Source: Simplicispira sedimenti (lineage in GTDB: Bacteria > Pseudomonadota > Gammaproteobacteria > Burkholderiales > Burkholderiaceae_C). From it: a DNA stretch of 64,000 nt. The position numbers and the translations under genes are program-made. The DNA lies in contig NZ_JAKVIJ010000002.1 in the NCBI RefSeq assembly GCF_022760965.1, positions 248,001 through 312,000 on the forward strand. The letters are read 5' to 3'. Below the pieces are notes generated by a model that did not search any database, was not told where the DNA came from, and saw only the letters and a program-made list of their open reading frames with translations. Shown here piece after piece: positions 40,392-49,411 of the stretch; position 1 is the stretch's first letter, and every line of letters begins with the position of its first letter.

Positions 40392-43021
40392 CCCGCTTCC
40401 CACCTGAACGGATCAAACCAGCCCTCTGGCTGCTCGTCGCCTTGTTGGTGGCGGTGCTGGCCGGCGCGACCGCGTGGCAGGTCTGGTCCCTGCGCGAGAG
40501 CGCGGTGCGCACCAGCGAGGAGACGGTGGAGCGTTTCGTGTCAGGCGCCGAGGTGGCGCTCAACCACAACATGTTGTCCATCGACCTGTTGCTGTCGGGT
40601 GCCCAGGACATGTTGCAACTGCAGCCCAGCGCCGATGTGCAGGCCGAGAGCCGGATGCTGGCTGTGGTGGCACGGGGCAATCTGCTGGTCTCGCGGGTGG
40701 CTGTGGTGGACGCCCAGGGTCGGGTGCGAGCCTCGTCCGAACCTTCGGGTGCTCTGCAGGAGATGTCGCTGCCCACGGCTTTCCTGGCCGGTGTGGTGTC
40801 GTCGGCCGCGCAGCGGCTGTATATCAGTACGCCCGTGCTCAGTTTTGCCACCACCCAGCAGGTGCTCTACTTTGCCCGGCCTTTGGCCGGACGCGACGGG
40901 CAGCGGCTGGCGGCCGTGGCTGAGGTGCCCCTGGCCAAGCTGGCCAACGTGCTGACGCAAGGGCATGAGGTGTCGGGCCTGGAGATTGTCTTTGAGCAGA
41001 ACGATGGGCGCCGCATGTTGGCCCTGCCCGATTTGCCCGAGGCGGGGCCGATCCCGGCGCTGCGCAACGATGTCCCTTTGCCCGACCGTGCATGGAACAT
41101 GCCTGCGCGCATCAGTGGCAAGCCCGCATTGGTGGTGTCGCGGCAATTGGTGTATCCCAACCTGCGGGTGTCGGTCAGCCTGCCCGAGGACCAGGCACTG
41201 GAGCGCTGGGAGTATGAGCGCAACATGGTGGCGGCTGCGGCACTGGTGTTTTGTGCCATGGTGCTGGTTGCTGCCGCGGTGACTGTGGCGGGGTTCGATC
41301 GCATGGCCCAGGTGCGCAAGGACATTGCCGATTCCAAAGCCTTGCTGGACCAGGCGCTGGAATCCATGGTCAGCGGCTTTGTGCTGCTCGATGCGCAGCA
41401 ACGGGTGGTGCACTGGAATCGCCGGTTCATCGAGTTGTTTCCCTGGATGCGTGGCGTCATTGCGCCCGGCATGTCCTTTCGCAAGGTGTTGGAGCAATCG
41501 GTGGTCCACCACCTGCCTGCGGGCAGCGACGCCGAGCGCCAGCAATGGATAGCGCTGCGCCTGGCGCAGCAGCGGGAGGGCACCGGCGCGCACGAGCAGG
41601 TTTTGCCCGATGGGCATTGCATCCATGTGCTGGAGCGCGCCACCCCGGAGGGCGGGTGGGTCATCACCTACCACGATGTGACCGATCTGCGCCGAGCCAA
41701 TGAGGAAATCGAGCACCTGGCCTTCTACGATCCTTTGACCGGTCTGCCCAACCGCCGTCTGTTGCTGGACCGGCTGGGCCAGGCACTGGTGCTGTCCCAG
41801 CGCTCGGGCAAGGTGGGCGCCTTGCTGTTTTTGGACCTGGACCACTTCAAGGCCCTCAACGACACCTTGGGGCACGAAGTGGGCGACGAGCTGCTGCAAG
41901 CGGTGGCGCAACGCCTGTTGGCCAACGTGCGCGTGGCCGATACGGTGGCTCGCCTGGGGGGCGACGAGTTCGTGGTGATGCTCAGCGACCTCTCCACCAG
42001 CACCCAGGAAGCCGCCGCCTTGGCCCAGCGGATCGGTGAAAAGATCCTGCGCGGCCTCTCCGAGCCCTATGTGCTGCGTGGCCATGTCCACCAAGGTGCG
42101 GCCAGCATTGGCGCCACGCTGTTTGGCTCCAGTGCGCAGTCGGCCATCGAGTTGCTGCGTCAGGCCGACATTGCCATGTACCAGGTCAAGGCGCGCCGCG
42201 GCAATGCGCTGTGCTTCTTCGATCCGAAGATGCAGACCGCCATCAACGACCGGGCCCAGCTGGAAGCTGACCTGCGCCAGGCGCTTATCACCCAGCAGCT
42301 GGTGCTGCATTTTCAGCCCCAGGCCAGCTTGCAGGGCGAGGTGGTGGGCGCCGAGTGCCTGCTGCGCTGGCAGCACCCCCAACGCGGCATGGTTCCGCCG
42401 GGGCAGTTCATTGCGGTCGCCGAAGAAAGTGATCTCATCCTGCACATCGGGCAGTGGGTGCTGCACAGCGCCTGTTCCCAGCTGGCACGCTGGCAGGATC
42501 AGCCGCAGTGTGCGCACCTGCAGTTGTCGGTGAACGTCAGCGCACGCCAGTTCCGCCAGAGCGATTTTGTGCACCAGGTGATCGAGACCCTGCAGGTCAC
42601 AGGCGCACGGGCGCACCTGCTCACGCTGGAGTTGACCGAGTCTCTGGTGCTCGACAACGTGGAAGACGCCATCGACAAGATGCACCAGCTGCGTACCAAG
42701 GGTGTGCGTTTCTCGGTGGACGATTTCGGCACCGGCTACTCGTCGCTGGCCTACCTTACGCGCCTGCCGCTGCACCAGCTCAAGATCGACCAGTCCTTCG
42801 TGCGCAACCTGGGGGTTCGACCTTCGGACGATGTCATTGTGCAGACCATCATCGGCATGGGCCGCAACCTGGATCTGGAGGTCCTTGCCGAAGGCGTGGA
42901 GACCGAGGCGCAAAAGGCCCTGCTCATTGCCCACGGCTGCGATCTGTATCAGGGCTACCTGCTGGCGCGCCCCATGCCGGTGGCCGATTTCGAGCGCATG
43001 CTCAACAGCGGCGCCGCCTGA
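40388..43021 (+). CDS. Membrane GGDEF-EAL c-di-GMP protein with periplasmic sensor
   Basis: 877-residue inner-membrane protein: TM1 near residues 10-30, a periplasmic region of about 240 residues of Cache/dCache-like type, TM2 near 280-305 (VFCAMVLVAAAVTV), a PAS-like domain (ESMVSGFVLLDAQQRVVHWN), GGDEF at 524-528 and an EAL domain. The EAL motif is ECL (656-658), with DDFGTGYSS and AEGVET intact, so hydrolysis is likely; GGDEF is also intact, so it could make or break c-di-GMP. No RxxD I-site is obvious. ATG 40388 overlaps the DctP-like gene (ATGA), indicating coupled synthesis of receptor and binding protein. Confidence 0.92.
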   Translation: MTRFPPERIKPALWLLVALLVAVLAGATAWQVWSLRESAVRTSEETVERFVSGAEVALNHNMLSIDLLLSGAQDMLQLQPSADVQAESRMLAVVARGNLLVSRVAVVDAQGRVRASSEPSGALQEMSLPTAFLAGVVSSAAQRLYISTPVLSFATTQQVLYFARPLAGRDGQRLAAVAEVPLAKLANVLTQGHEVSGLEIVFEQNDGRRMLALPDLPEAGPIPALRNDVPLPDRAWNMPARISGKPALVVSRQLVYPNLRVSVSLPEDQALERWEYERNMVAAAALVFCAMVLVAAAVTVAGFDRMAQVRKDIADSKALLDQALESMVSGFVLLDAQQRVVHWNRRFIELFPWMRGVIAPGMSFRKVLEQSVVHHLPAGSDAERQQWIALRLAQQREGTGAHEQVLPDGHCIHVLERATPEGGWVITYHDVTDLRRANEEIEHLAFYDPLTGLPNRRLLLDRLGQALVLSQRSGKVGALLFLDLDHFKALNDTLGHEVGDELLQAVAQRLLANVRVADTVARLGGDEFVVMLSDLSTSTQEAAALAQRIGEKILRGLSEPYVLRGHVHQGAASIGATLFGSSAQSAIELLRQADIAMYQVKARRGNALCFFDPKMQTAINDRAQLEADLRQALITQQLVLHFQPQASLQGEVVGAECLLRWQHPQRGMVPPGQFIAVAEESDLILHIGQWVLHSACSQLARWQDQPQCAHLQLSVNVSARQFRQSDFVHQVIETLQVTGARAHLLTLELTESLVLDNVEDAIDKMHQLRTKGVRFSVDDFGTGYSSLAYLTRLPLHQLKIDQSFVRNLGVRPSDDVIVQTIIGMGRNLDLEVLAEGVETEAQKALLIAHGCDLYQGYLLARPMPVADFERMLNSGAA

Positions 43022-43037
43022 GCGCCGACTCCGGGCG

Positions 43038-43937
43038 TCAGCGTCGCGAGGAGACGACGATTCCGCCCACGATCAGCGCAAACGCCAGCGCATGGTAGGC
43101 ACGCGGTGCCTCGCCCAGGAAGGCTGCCGACATCAGCGCAGCAAACAGCGGTGTGAGGTTGGAGAAGAACCCCGCAATCGCTGGCCCCGCACGCTGCACA
43201 CCGATACCCCAGCAGCGGTAGGCCACCACGGCCGGCCCGATGGCGATAAAGGCCAGAGCAGCCACCAGCGGCCAGCCCCAGGTGATGTGGCTGGGGGCCA
43301 GCGCCCATTCGGCTCCGGCAAAGCCGCCCGACCAGAGCAGGCCGAAGACCATTTGGGCCATCAGAAAGGCCGCCCAGTCGCCACGCACGCTTGCGGGTTC
43401 GCTGGTGCGTACCAGCAGCCAGCTGTAAAAGGCCCAGGACACCGTGGCCAGCAGCATGAACACATCGCCCGGTACCAGCCGCAGCGACAGGAGCTGGCTC
43501 CACTCCCCACGGCTCAGCACCAGCAGCACCCCGGCCATGGACAGCGCGGCGCCCACCAGTTGCTGGCGCGTGACAGCGGCGCCAAAGCACAGGGCGCCCA
43601 CGGCCAACATCCAGACCGGCATGCTGGATCCCACCAGGGTGACGTTGATGGGTGTGGAGGTCTGCAGCGCCAGGTACTGCAGTGCGTTGTAGGTGCCAAT
43701 GCCCAGAAGCCCCAGCAAGGCATAGCGCCGCCAGTACGGCCACACCGGGCTGTCAGGGCGCAGCACCCCATGGGCCAGCGGCAGCAGCAGCCCAAAGGCC
43801 AGCAGCCAGCGCAGAAAGTTCAGCGTGATGGGCGGCACCAGCTCGTGCACCAGCCGCCCGACCACGGCGTTGCCCGCCCACATCAGCGGCGCAATCACCA
43901 GGAGCACGGCCGTGCCTGGGGTCAGTGTGTGTCTCAT
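43038..43937 (-). CDS. DMT superfamily EamA transporter
   Basis: Inner-membrane transporter, 299 residues, about ten hydrophobic segments in two repeated EamA halves (first half around AGNAVVGRLVHELVPPITLN, second around ALAFIAIGPAVVAYRCWGIG). Family members export amino acids or metabolites; substrate unknown. The C-terminus is basic (SSRR). ATG 43937; the frame continues upstream but crosses the divergent oxidoreductase gene. Convergent with the GGDEF-EAL gene by 16 bp. Confidence 0.88.
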   Translation of the reverse strand: MRHTLTPGTAVLLVIAPLMWAGNAVVGRLVHELVPPITLNFLRWLLAFGLLLPLAHGVLRPDSPVWPYWRRYALLGLLGIGTYNALQYLALQTSTPINVTLVGSSMPVWMLAVGALCFGAAVTRQQLVGAALSMAGVLLVLSRGEWSQLLSLRLVPGDVFMLLATVSWAFYSWLLVRTSEPASVRGDWAAFLMAQMVFGLLWSGGFAGAEWALAPSHITWGWPLVAALAFIAIGPAVVAYRCWGIGVQRAGPAIAGFFSNLTPLFAALMSAAFLGEAPRAYHALAFALIVGGIVVSSRR

Positions 43938-44039
43938 ACCGCCACTGTAGCGGGCTGCGGCGCGCAAGGCTTGCAGAAACATGGCACGATGCCAGGCATC
44001 ATTGCCAGAATCCCGAACCACTGCAGGAGAGTGAACCCC

Positions 44040-45023
44040 ATGAGCCTCGCCGTCCAGATCCGCCAGCCCGGTGGCCCCGAAGAACTCCAGCTCGTTGACG
44101 TGCCCGTGGGCGAGCCCGGCCCCGGTCAAATCCGCATCCGCCACCATGCCATCGGGCTCAATTTCATCGATGTGTACCACCGCACCGGCCTGTACCCGCT
44201 GACCATGCCCGCAGGCATCGGCATGGAGGGTGCGGGGGTGATCGAAGCTGTGGGTGAAGGCGTGACCCACCTGCGCCCCGGTGACCGCGCTGCCTATGCC
44301 AGCCAGCCGCCCGGTAGCTATTGCGAGGTGCGCGTGATGCCCGCCCAATGCGTCTGCCGCCTGCCCGATGCCATCGATTTTGCGACCGCCGCAGGCATGA
44401 TGCTCAAGGGCCTGACGGCGCAATACCTGCTCAAGAAAACCCTGCCCGTCGAGGGGCTGCATGCGGGCGATTACGTGCTGTTCCATGCCGCCGCAGGTGG
44501 CGTGGGGCTGATCGCCTGCCAATGGGCCAGGGCCCTGGGTCTGCAACTGATTGCCACCGCAGGGACGGACGCCAAATGCCGCCTCGCGCTGGACCATGGT
44601 GCGGCCCATGCGATCAATTACCACACCGAGGATTTTGTCGCGCGGGTCAAGGACATCACCGGTGGCCGGGGCGTGAAGGTGGTGTACGACTCTGTGGGCA
44701 AGGACACCTGGGACAAGTCGCTGGACTGCCTGCGCCCCTTCGGACTGATGGCCAGCTTTGGCAATGCCTCGGGCCCGGTGCCGCCCTTTGCCCCTGGTGC
44801 GCTGGGGGCCAAGGGCTCGCTGTACGTCACGCGCCAGACGCTGTTTACGCACATCGCCACGCGCGAATCCACCCAGGCCATGGCCGACGAACTGTTCAAC
44901 GTGGTGGCCAGCGGGCAGGTGCAGATCCGCATCGACCAACGCTACCCGCTGGCCCAGGTGCAACAGGCACACCGCGACCTGGAGGCGCGCAAGACCACAG
45001 GATCGACCATCCTCTTGCCCTGA
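44040..45023 (+). CDS. NADPH:quinone oxidoreductase, zinc-free MDR family
   Basis: Medium-chain reductase of 327 residues, of the QOR class. N-terminal catalytic fold with NFIDVYHRTGLYPL and GMEGAGVIEAVG, cofactor motif FHAAAGGVGLIACQWA. No structural-zinc cysteine cluster is seen. Reduces quinones by one electron in the best-studied homologues. ATG 44040 with GGAGAG upstream (GCAGGAGAGTGAACCCC). Divergent from the EamA gene by 102 bp; precedes tRNA-Ser on the other strand. Confidence 0.9.
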   Translation: MSLAVQIRQPGGPEELQLVDVPVGEPGPGQIRIRHHAIGLNFIDVYHRTGLYPLTMPAGIGMEGAGVIEAVGEGVTHLRPGDRAAYASQPPGSYCEVRVMPAQCVCRLPDAIDFATAAGMMLKGLTAQYLLKKTLPVEGLHAGDYVLFHAAAGGVGLIACQWARALGLQLIATAGTDAKCRLALDHGAAHAINYHTEDFVARVKDITGGRGVKVVYDSVGKDTWDKSLDCLRPFGLMASFGNASGPVPPFAPGALGAKGSLYVTRQTLFTHIATRESTQAMADELFNVVASGQVQIRIDQRYPLAQVQQAHRDLEARKTTGSTILLP

Positions 45024-45081
45024 GGTTTGCGGATCAGCAGACGAGGCTACCGTGTCCGGTGGTGATCCAGGGTTGTTGGTT

Positions 45082-45169
45082 TGGCGGAAGCTGTGAGATT
45101 CGAACTCACGAACCCTTGCGGGTTGCCGGTTTTCAAGACCGGTGCAATCGACCACTCTGCCAAGCTTCC
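45082..45169 (-). tRNA. serT: tRNA-Ser (anticodon UGA)
   Basis: Minus-strand gene of 88 nt including an encoded CCA. The 5' end is GGAAGCTTGGCAGAGTGG and the 3' end AGCTTCCGCCA, giving a seven-pair acceptor stem. Anticodon loop CTTGAAA with UGA at 45133-45135 on the plus strand. Long variable arm (AACCCGCAAGGGTT) is typical of tRNA-Ser. TGTGAGATTCGAACTCAC is the T-arm. Confidence 0.93.
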
Positions 45170-45375
45170 TGAACATGAACGCTGCAGCAAGTCCCAGCGG
45201 CGGTATTTGCGCCTGTGGCCTGCGAGCGATAAGCCCGCTATTTTAACGGTGTCTATCGGTGGATTGGACGCTTGCTTTCTCTTTGATAATGGCTTGACCG
45301 TCACTGCGCGCGGCCTTTGACTCGTAGCCATGGTTACCGTTGCGTCCATCGGGTGGCAATCTGGAGGTTTTATTG

Positions 45376-46455
45376 ATGCAGCACACCGTTGTGAATGATT
45401 TTGCCGATTGCTTGCAGGCGCTGGTCCAGAGAGACACCGGGGCGACTCTGTCTGCCCAGGGACTGACCGAGGTGCAGGCGCTGTTGCAGGGGCGGCTGGC
45501 GCAGTCTTCGATGCCAGTGGCCGAGGCGGGCGCGCACGAGGTGACCTTGCTGCTTGCCGATCTGCGCGGCTTTGCGGTGCTGGCGGCCACGCGGCCTGCG
45601 CAGGAGGTGGTGGCGGTGCTCAACCGATGCCTGGCGCGGCTCAGCGCGGTGGTATTCCGGCACCAGGGCACCATTGAGCAGTTCCTGGGGGATTCGATTC
45701 GGGTGGTATTTGCCGACACCCCGGAGCAACAGGACCATGTGGAACGTGCGCTGGTGTGCGCGGTGGAAATGCAGCTGGCCATGCGCGACCTGAACCTGGA
45801 GCATTTGCGCGAGCACCTGCCGCAGGTCTATCTGGGCATAGGCATCAACACGGGCACGGTGATGGCGGGGCGCTTCGGGTCGGACCTGTTCTCGCAGTAC
45901 ACCGTGATCGGTGAAGAGGTGAACCTGGCTTCGCGCATCGAGGCGTTCAGCCTGCGCGGGCAGATTCTGATGAGCGAGTCCACCTACCAGCGCTGCTGGA
46001 ACCTTGTGTCGGCCACCGCGCCCATGCAGGTGTGGGTCAAGGGCCGCAGCGAGCCGGTGGACATGCGCGAACTGGTGGCCATTCCGGCACGCCGGCTCAA
46101 GGTGCCGCGCCAGGAATTCCGCCGTAGCCACCGCGCGCAAACGCGGGTGCCTTGCCTGTGCCAGTTGGTGGAGGGCGATGACGTGCAGCCGCGCATCATC
46201 CACGCCACCATTCTGGACATGAGCTACCACGGGCTTATGCTGGAGCTGCCCGAGCACATCAATGTGCAGCGCGTGCTGCAACTGGAGTTTGAGCTGGCCC
46301 TGGTGGATTACCGGGCGGTGGGCGTGTATGCGCGGGTCATCAAGATCAAGCAGGAGCGCGGCCGCTGGATTGCAGGGATGGAGTTCACCGACATCAGCGA
46401 GGAATGTCGTCCCAAGGTGCAGATGTTCGTGCAGTTGCTCGTTGCTTCGCGCTGA
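45376..46455 (+). CDS. Class III nucleotidyl cyclase fused to PilZ domain
   Basis: 359-residue soluble protein. Cyclase domain at about 50-220: metal-binding Asp62 (LLLADLRGF) and Asp106 (FLGDSI) are 44 residues apart as in active cyclases, and the NLASRIE transition-state segment is present; product cAMP or cGMP cannot be fixed from this. C-terminal PilZ domain at about 245-355 has RxxxR (Arg249, Arg253) and DxSxxG (Asp281 to Gly286), the c-di-GMP contacts. So c-di-GMP could control synthesis of a second nucleotide messenger. No membrane segment. ATG 45376 with GGAGG upstream. Stands alone between tRNA-Ser and maeB. Confidence 0.88.
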   Translation: MQHTVVNDFADCLQALVQRDTGATLSAQGLTEVQALLQGRLAQSSMPVAEAGAHEVTLLLADLRGFAVLAATRPAQEVVAVLNRCLARLSAVVFRHQGTIEQFLGDSIRVVFADTPEQQDHVERALVCAVEMQLAMRDLNLEHLREHLPQVYLGIGINTGTVMAGRFGSDLFSQYTVIGEEVNLASRIEAFSLRGQILMSESTYQRCWNLVSATAPMQVWVKGRSEPVDMRELVAIPARRLKVPRQEFRRSHRAQTRVPCLCQLVEGDDVQPRIIHATILDMSYHGLMLELPEHINVQRVLQLEFELALVDYRAVGVYARVIKIKQERGRWIAGMEFTDISEECRPKVQMFVQLLVASR

Positions 46456-46491
46456 GTGCGCCGTCCGCCGCAGCGGACGGCGCAGCCCCGA

Positions 46492-48804
46492 TCAGCGCGC
46501 TGCCATGCGCGAGGCGCTGCTGGCCACGGCCAGGGCCGTCATGTTGAGCACGCGGCGCACGGTGGCGGCGGGTGTGAGGATGTAGGCCGTGGCGGCCGCG
46601 CCCATGAGGATGGGGCCCACGGTCACGCCGCCACTGGTGGTGGTCTTGAGCACGTTGTAGAGGATGTTGGCCGAATCGATGTTCGGGCAGATCAACAGAT
46701 TGGCCGAACCGGTGAGCGTCGAATCCGCCATGTAGGTGGCACGGATGTTGGGCTCCAGTGCGGCATCGCCGTGCAGTTCGCCGTCGCACTCGATCTCGGG
46801 GTGGCGCGCCACGAACAGGTCGCGCGCCTCGCGCATCTTGCGTGCCGAGGCGCGCTTGGACGAGCCGAAGGAGGAGTGCGACAGGAACGCCACCTTGGCC
46901 GGCAGGCCGAAGCGCTGCACTTCCTTGACCGAATGCCAGGCGATGTCGGCCAGTTGCTCGGCCGTGGGGTTCTCGTTCACATAGGTGTCGGCGATGAACA
47001 GCGGGCCGCGGTCGGTCATCAGTGCGTTGAGGGTGGCGTAGTCGGCCACGCCGGCCTCGTGGCCGATGATGCTGTGGATGCGCTCCAGGTGCGTCTCGAA
47101 GGTGCCCACCAGGCCGCAGATCATGGCGTCGGCGTCGCCCAGCTTGACCATCAGCGAGGCGATGATCGTGTTGGATCGGCGCACGGCAGCCTTGGCCACC
47201 TCGGGCGTGGCGCCGTTGCGCTTCATGATCTGGTGGTAGGTCTCCCAGTACTGGCGGAAACGCGGGTCGTCCGAGGGGTCGCAGACCTCTACGTCCACGC
47301 CCGGCTGGATGCGCAGCCCGGCCTTGGCGATGCGCGCGGCGATCACGGCGGGACGGCCAATCAGGATGGGGCGGGCGATGTGGTCGTCCACCGCGATCTG
47401 CGCGGCGCGCAGCGCGCGCTCGTCCTCGCCGTCGGCATAGGCCACGCGCTTTTGCGCGTCGGGCAGGGCCTTGGCGGCGTTGATGACCGGGCGCATGAGG
47501 ATGCCGGTCTGGTAGACGAAGCGCGAGAGGCTTTCCTTGTAGGCCTCCATGTCCTTGATGGGGCGCGTGGCCACGCCGGAGTCCGCCGCCGCCTGGGCCA
47601 CGGCGGGCGCGATCTTGAGGATCAGGCGCGAATCGAAGGGCGTGGGGATGAGGTAGTCCGGCCCGAAGCCCAGCTCCTTGCCGGCGTAGGCATTGGCCAC
47701 TTCCTCGCTGATGTTCTCCTTGGCGAGCTGCGCGATCTGGCGCACGCAGGCCAGCTTCATGGCTTCCGTGATCTTGGTCGCGCCGCAGTCGAGTGCGCCG
47801 CGGAAAATATACGGGAAGCACAGGACGTTGTTGACCTGGTTCGGGTAGTCCGAGCGGCCCGTGGCGATGATGCAGTCGGGCCGCACGGCCTTGGCCAGCT
47901 CGGGGCGGATCTCGGGCTCGGGGTTGGCCAGCGCCAGGATGATGGGTCTGGCCGCCATGGTCTTGACCATCTCGGCCGTGAGCACGCCGGGGGCCGAGCA
48001 GCCCAGGAACACGTCGGCGCCGTGGACCACGTCGGCCAGGCTGCGGGTCTCGGTCTTCTGCGCGTAGCGCGCCTTGGACTCGTCGTAGCCGCCGGGGCGG
48101 CCTTCGTAGATCACGCCCTTGGAGTCGACCATGAAGACGTTCTCGCGCTGCACACCCAGGCCCACCATCACGTCCACGCAGGCGATGGCGGCCGCGCCCG
48201 CGCCGGAGACGGCGATCTTCACCGCGGCGATGTCCTTGCCCACCAGCTCCAGGCCGTTGAGCAGCGCGGCGCTGGAGATGATGGCCGTGCCGTGCTGGTC
48301 GTCATGGAACACCGGAATGTTCATGCGCTTGGACAGCTCGCGCTCGATGTAGAAGCACTCGGGCGCCTTGATGTCTTCGAGGTTGATGCCGCCCAGCGTG
48401 GGCTCCAGGCTGGCGATGATCTCGATCAGCTTGTCGGGGTCACGCTCGGCCAGTTCGATGTCGAACACATCGACGCCAGCGAACTTCTTGAACAGGCAGC
48501 CCTTGCCCTCCATCACCGGCTTGCCGGCCAGCGGGCCGATGTCGCCCAGGCCCAGCACGGCGGTGCCGTTGGTGATCACGCCCACGAGGTTTCCGCGCGA
48601 GGTGTAGTCGAAGGCTTTGGTCGGGTCGGCCTGGATGTCCAGGCAGGGGTAGGCCACGCCGGGAGAATAAGCCAGGGACAGGTCGCGTTGGTTGGACAGG
48701 GGCTTGGTGGGCGTGACGGCGATTTTTCCCCGGCTGGGATTGCGGTGGTATTCGCGTGCTGCGTCACGCAGGGCGGATTCGGCCGCCGAGAGATTCTGGG
48801 TCAT
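46492..48804 (-). CDS. maeB: NADP-dependent malic enzyme with C-terminal PTA-like domain
   Basis: Converts malate to pyruvate, feeding gluconeogenesis and NADPH supply. 770 residues: malic N-terminal domain (YSPGVAYPCLDI), NAD(P)-binding domain (SGAGAAAIACVDVM), and from about residue 430 a phosphotransacetylase-like domain that in this family regulates by acetyl-CoA and is not a working PTA. Catalytic Lys region GKGCLFKKFAGVDVFDIEL present. ATG 48804; the frame runs further upstream to 49074 with no family match. Convergent with the cyclase-PilZ gene at 36 bp. Confidence 0.95.
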   Translation of the reverse strand: MTQNLSAAESALRDAAREYHRNPSRGKIAVTPTKPLSNQRDLSLAYSPGVAYPCLDIQADPTKAFDYTSRGNLVGVITNGTAVLGLGDIGPLAGKPVMEGKGCLFKKFAGVDVFDIELAERDPDKLIEIIASLEPTLGGINLEDIKAPECFYIERELSKRMNIPVFHDDQHGTAIISSAALLNGLELVGKDIAAVKIAVSGAGAAAIACVDVMVGLGVQRENVFMVDSKGVIYEGRPGGYDESKARYAQKTETRSLADVVHGADVFLGCSAPGVLTAEMVKTMAARPIILALANPEPEIRPELAKAVRPDCIIATGRSDYPNQVNNVLCFPYIFRGALDCGATKITEAMKLACVRQIAQLAKENISEEVANAYAGKELGFGPDYLIPTPFDSRLILKIAPAVAQAAADSGVATRPIKDMEAYKESLSRFVYQTGILMRPVINAAKALPDAQKRVAYADGEDERALRAAQIAVDDHIARPILIGRPAVIAARIAKAGLRIQPGVDVEVCDPSDDPRFRQYWETYHQIMKRNGATPEVAKAAVRRSNTIIASLMVKLGDADAMICGLVGTFETHLERIHSIIGHEAGVADYATLNALMTDRGPLFIADTYVNENPTAEQLADIAWHSVKEVQRFGLPAKVAFLSHSSFGSSKRASARKMREARDLFVARHPEIECDGELHGDAALEPNIRATYMADSTLTGSANLLICPNIDSANILYNVLKTTTSGGVTVGPILMGAAATAYILTPAATVRRVLNMTALAVASSASRMAAR

Positions 48805-49139
48805 ACAAAGAGCTGGAAAGCCAGGACGGTTGAGCGATGGACAAGCGTAGCTGATGCGGGCGCGGCCACAAGGGCCTGGCCATGCCGATAGGGCATGACG
48901 CCAATGTACCCCCTGGAGCCATGGCTGCAAGGGGCAGCGCCAGCGTGCCGTGGGTTTTCGGGCAGCGCGCGGGCCGGGCACAGGTGGGTGCGGGCTTGGC
49001 GTGGGGCGCCCGGTTCGCGAAGGTGTCGCGCGGGGCGCCAGGAAAAAACGACCACGGCTGTGGTCAGGGCGCACAGGATAACGGATTTAAAGCACGTGCG
49101 TTCACAAAGGTGCCGTGGCACACCTGCCGCAGCAGGGGT
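48805..49139. other. Intergenic region upstream of maeB
   Basis: 335 bp that must contain the maeB promoter (minus strand). An open frame at 48801-49121 on the minus strand has a short hydrophobic N-terminus but an Arg/Pro/His-rich remainder without family resemblance, so I do not call it. No clear terminator or repeat seen. Confidence 0.5.
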
Positions 49140-49352
49140 TCAGCGGGCCGCTGGTGGGGGCGGCTTGAAGCCCATGGCCTGCATTTCTTCGGGCGACAAC
49201 TCCAGCTCCGCCACCTCGGGCTGGCGCGGTTCGACGGTGTTGCGCCGCTCGTAGCTGGCGGCGGGCCCAACGTCCTGCTGCCTGCGGTCAGCGCCCGAGC
49301 GGCGGTCGGTGGTGGCCTTGCGTTCGTCGGCGGGTGGGGTGGACTTGGTCAT
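49140..49352 (-). CDS. Small conserved hypothetical protein (70 aa)
   Basis: 70-residue hydrophilic protein rich in Arg, Asp and Pro, with two RR-type patches (TTDRRSGADRRQQD and SYERRNTVEP) and an acidic middle (EVAELELSPEEMQAM). No membrane segment or known fold. The ERR/DRR pattern and clean start make it likely to be a real gene; proteins of similar make-up are seen as small hypotheticals in Comamonadaceae. Function unknown. Confidence 0.6.
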   Translation of the reverse strand: MTKSTPPADERKATTDRRSGADRRQQDVGPAASYERRNTVEPRQPEVAELELSPEEMQAMGFKPPPPAAR

Positions 49353-49411
49353 GGCGGTGCTCGCGAGAAAACGCTGTTTTCAGTATGCCTCAGTCACGCG
49401 CGCTTGGGTAG

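Noticed and set aside
48801..49121. 106-codon minus-strand frame upstream of maeB with hydrophobic N-terminus
   Set aside because: Remainder is low-complexity Arg/Pro/His-rich, no ribosome binding site, no family.
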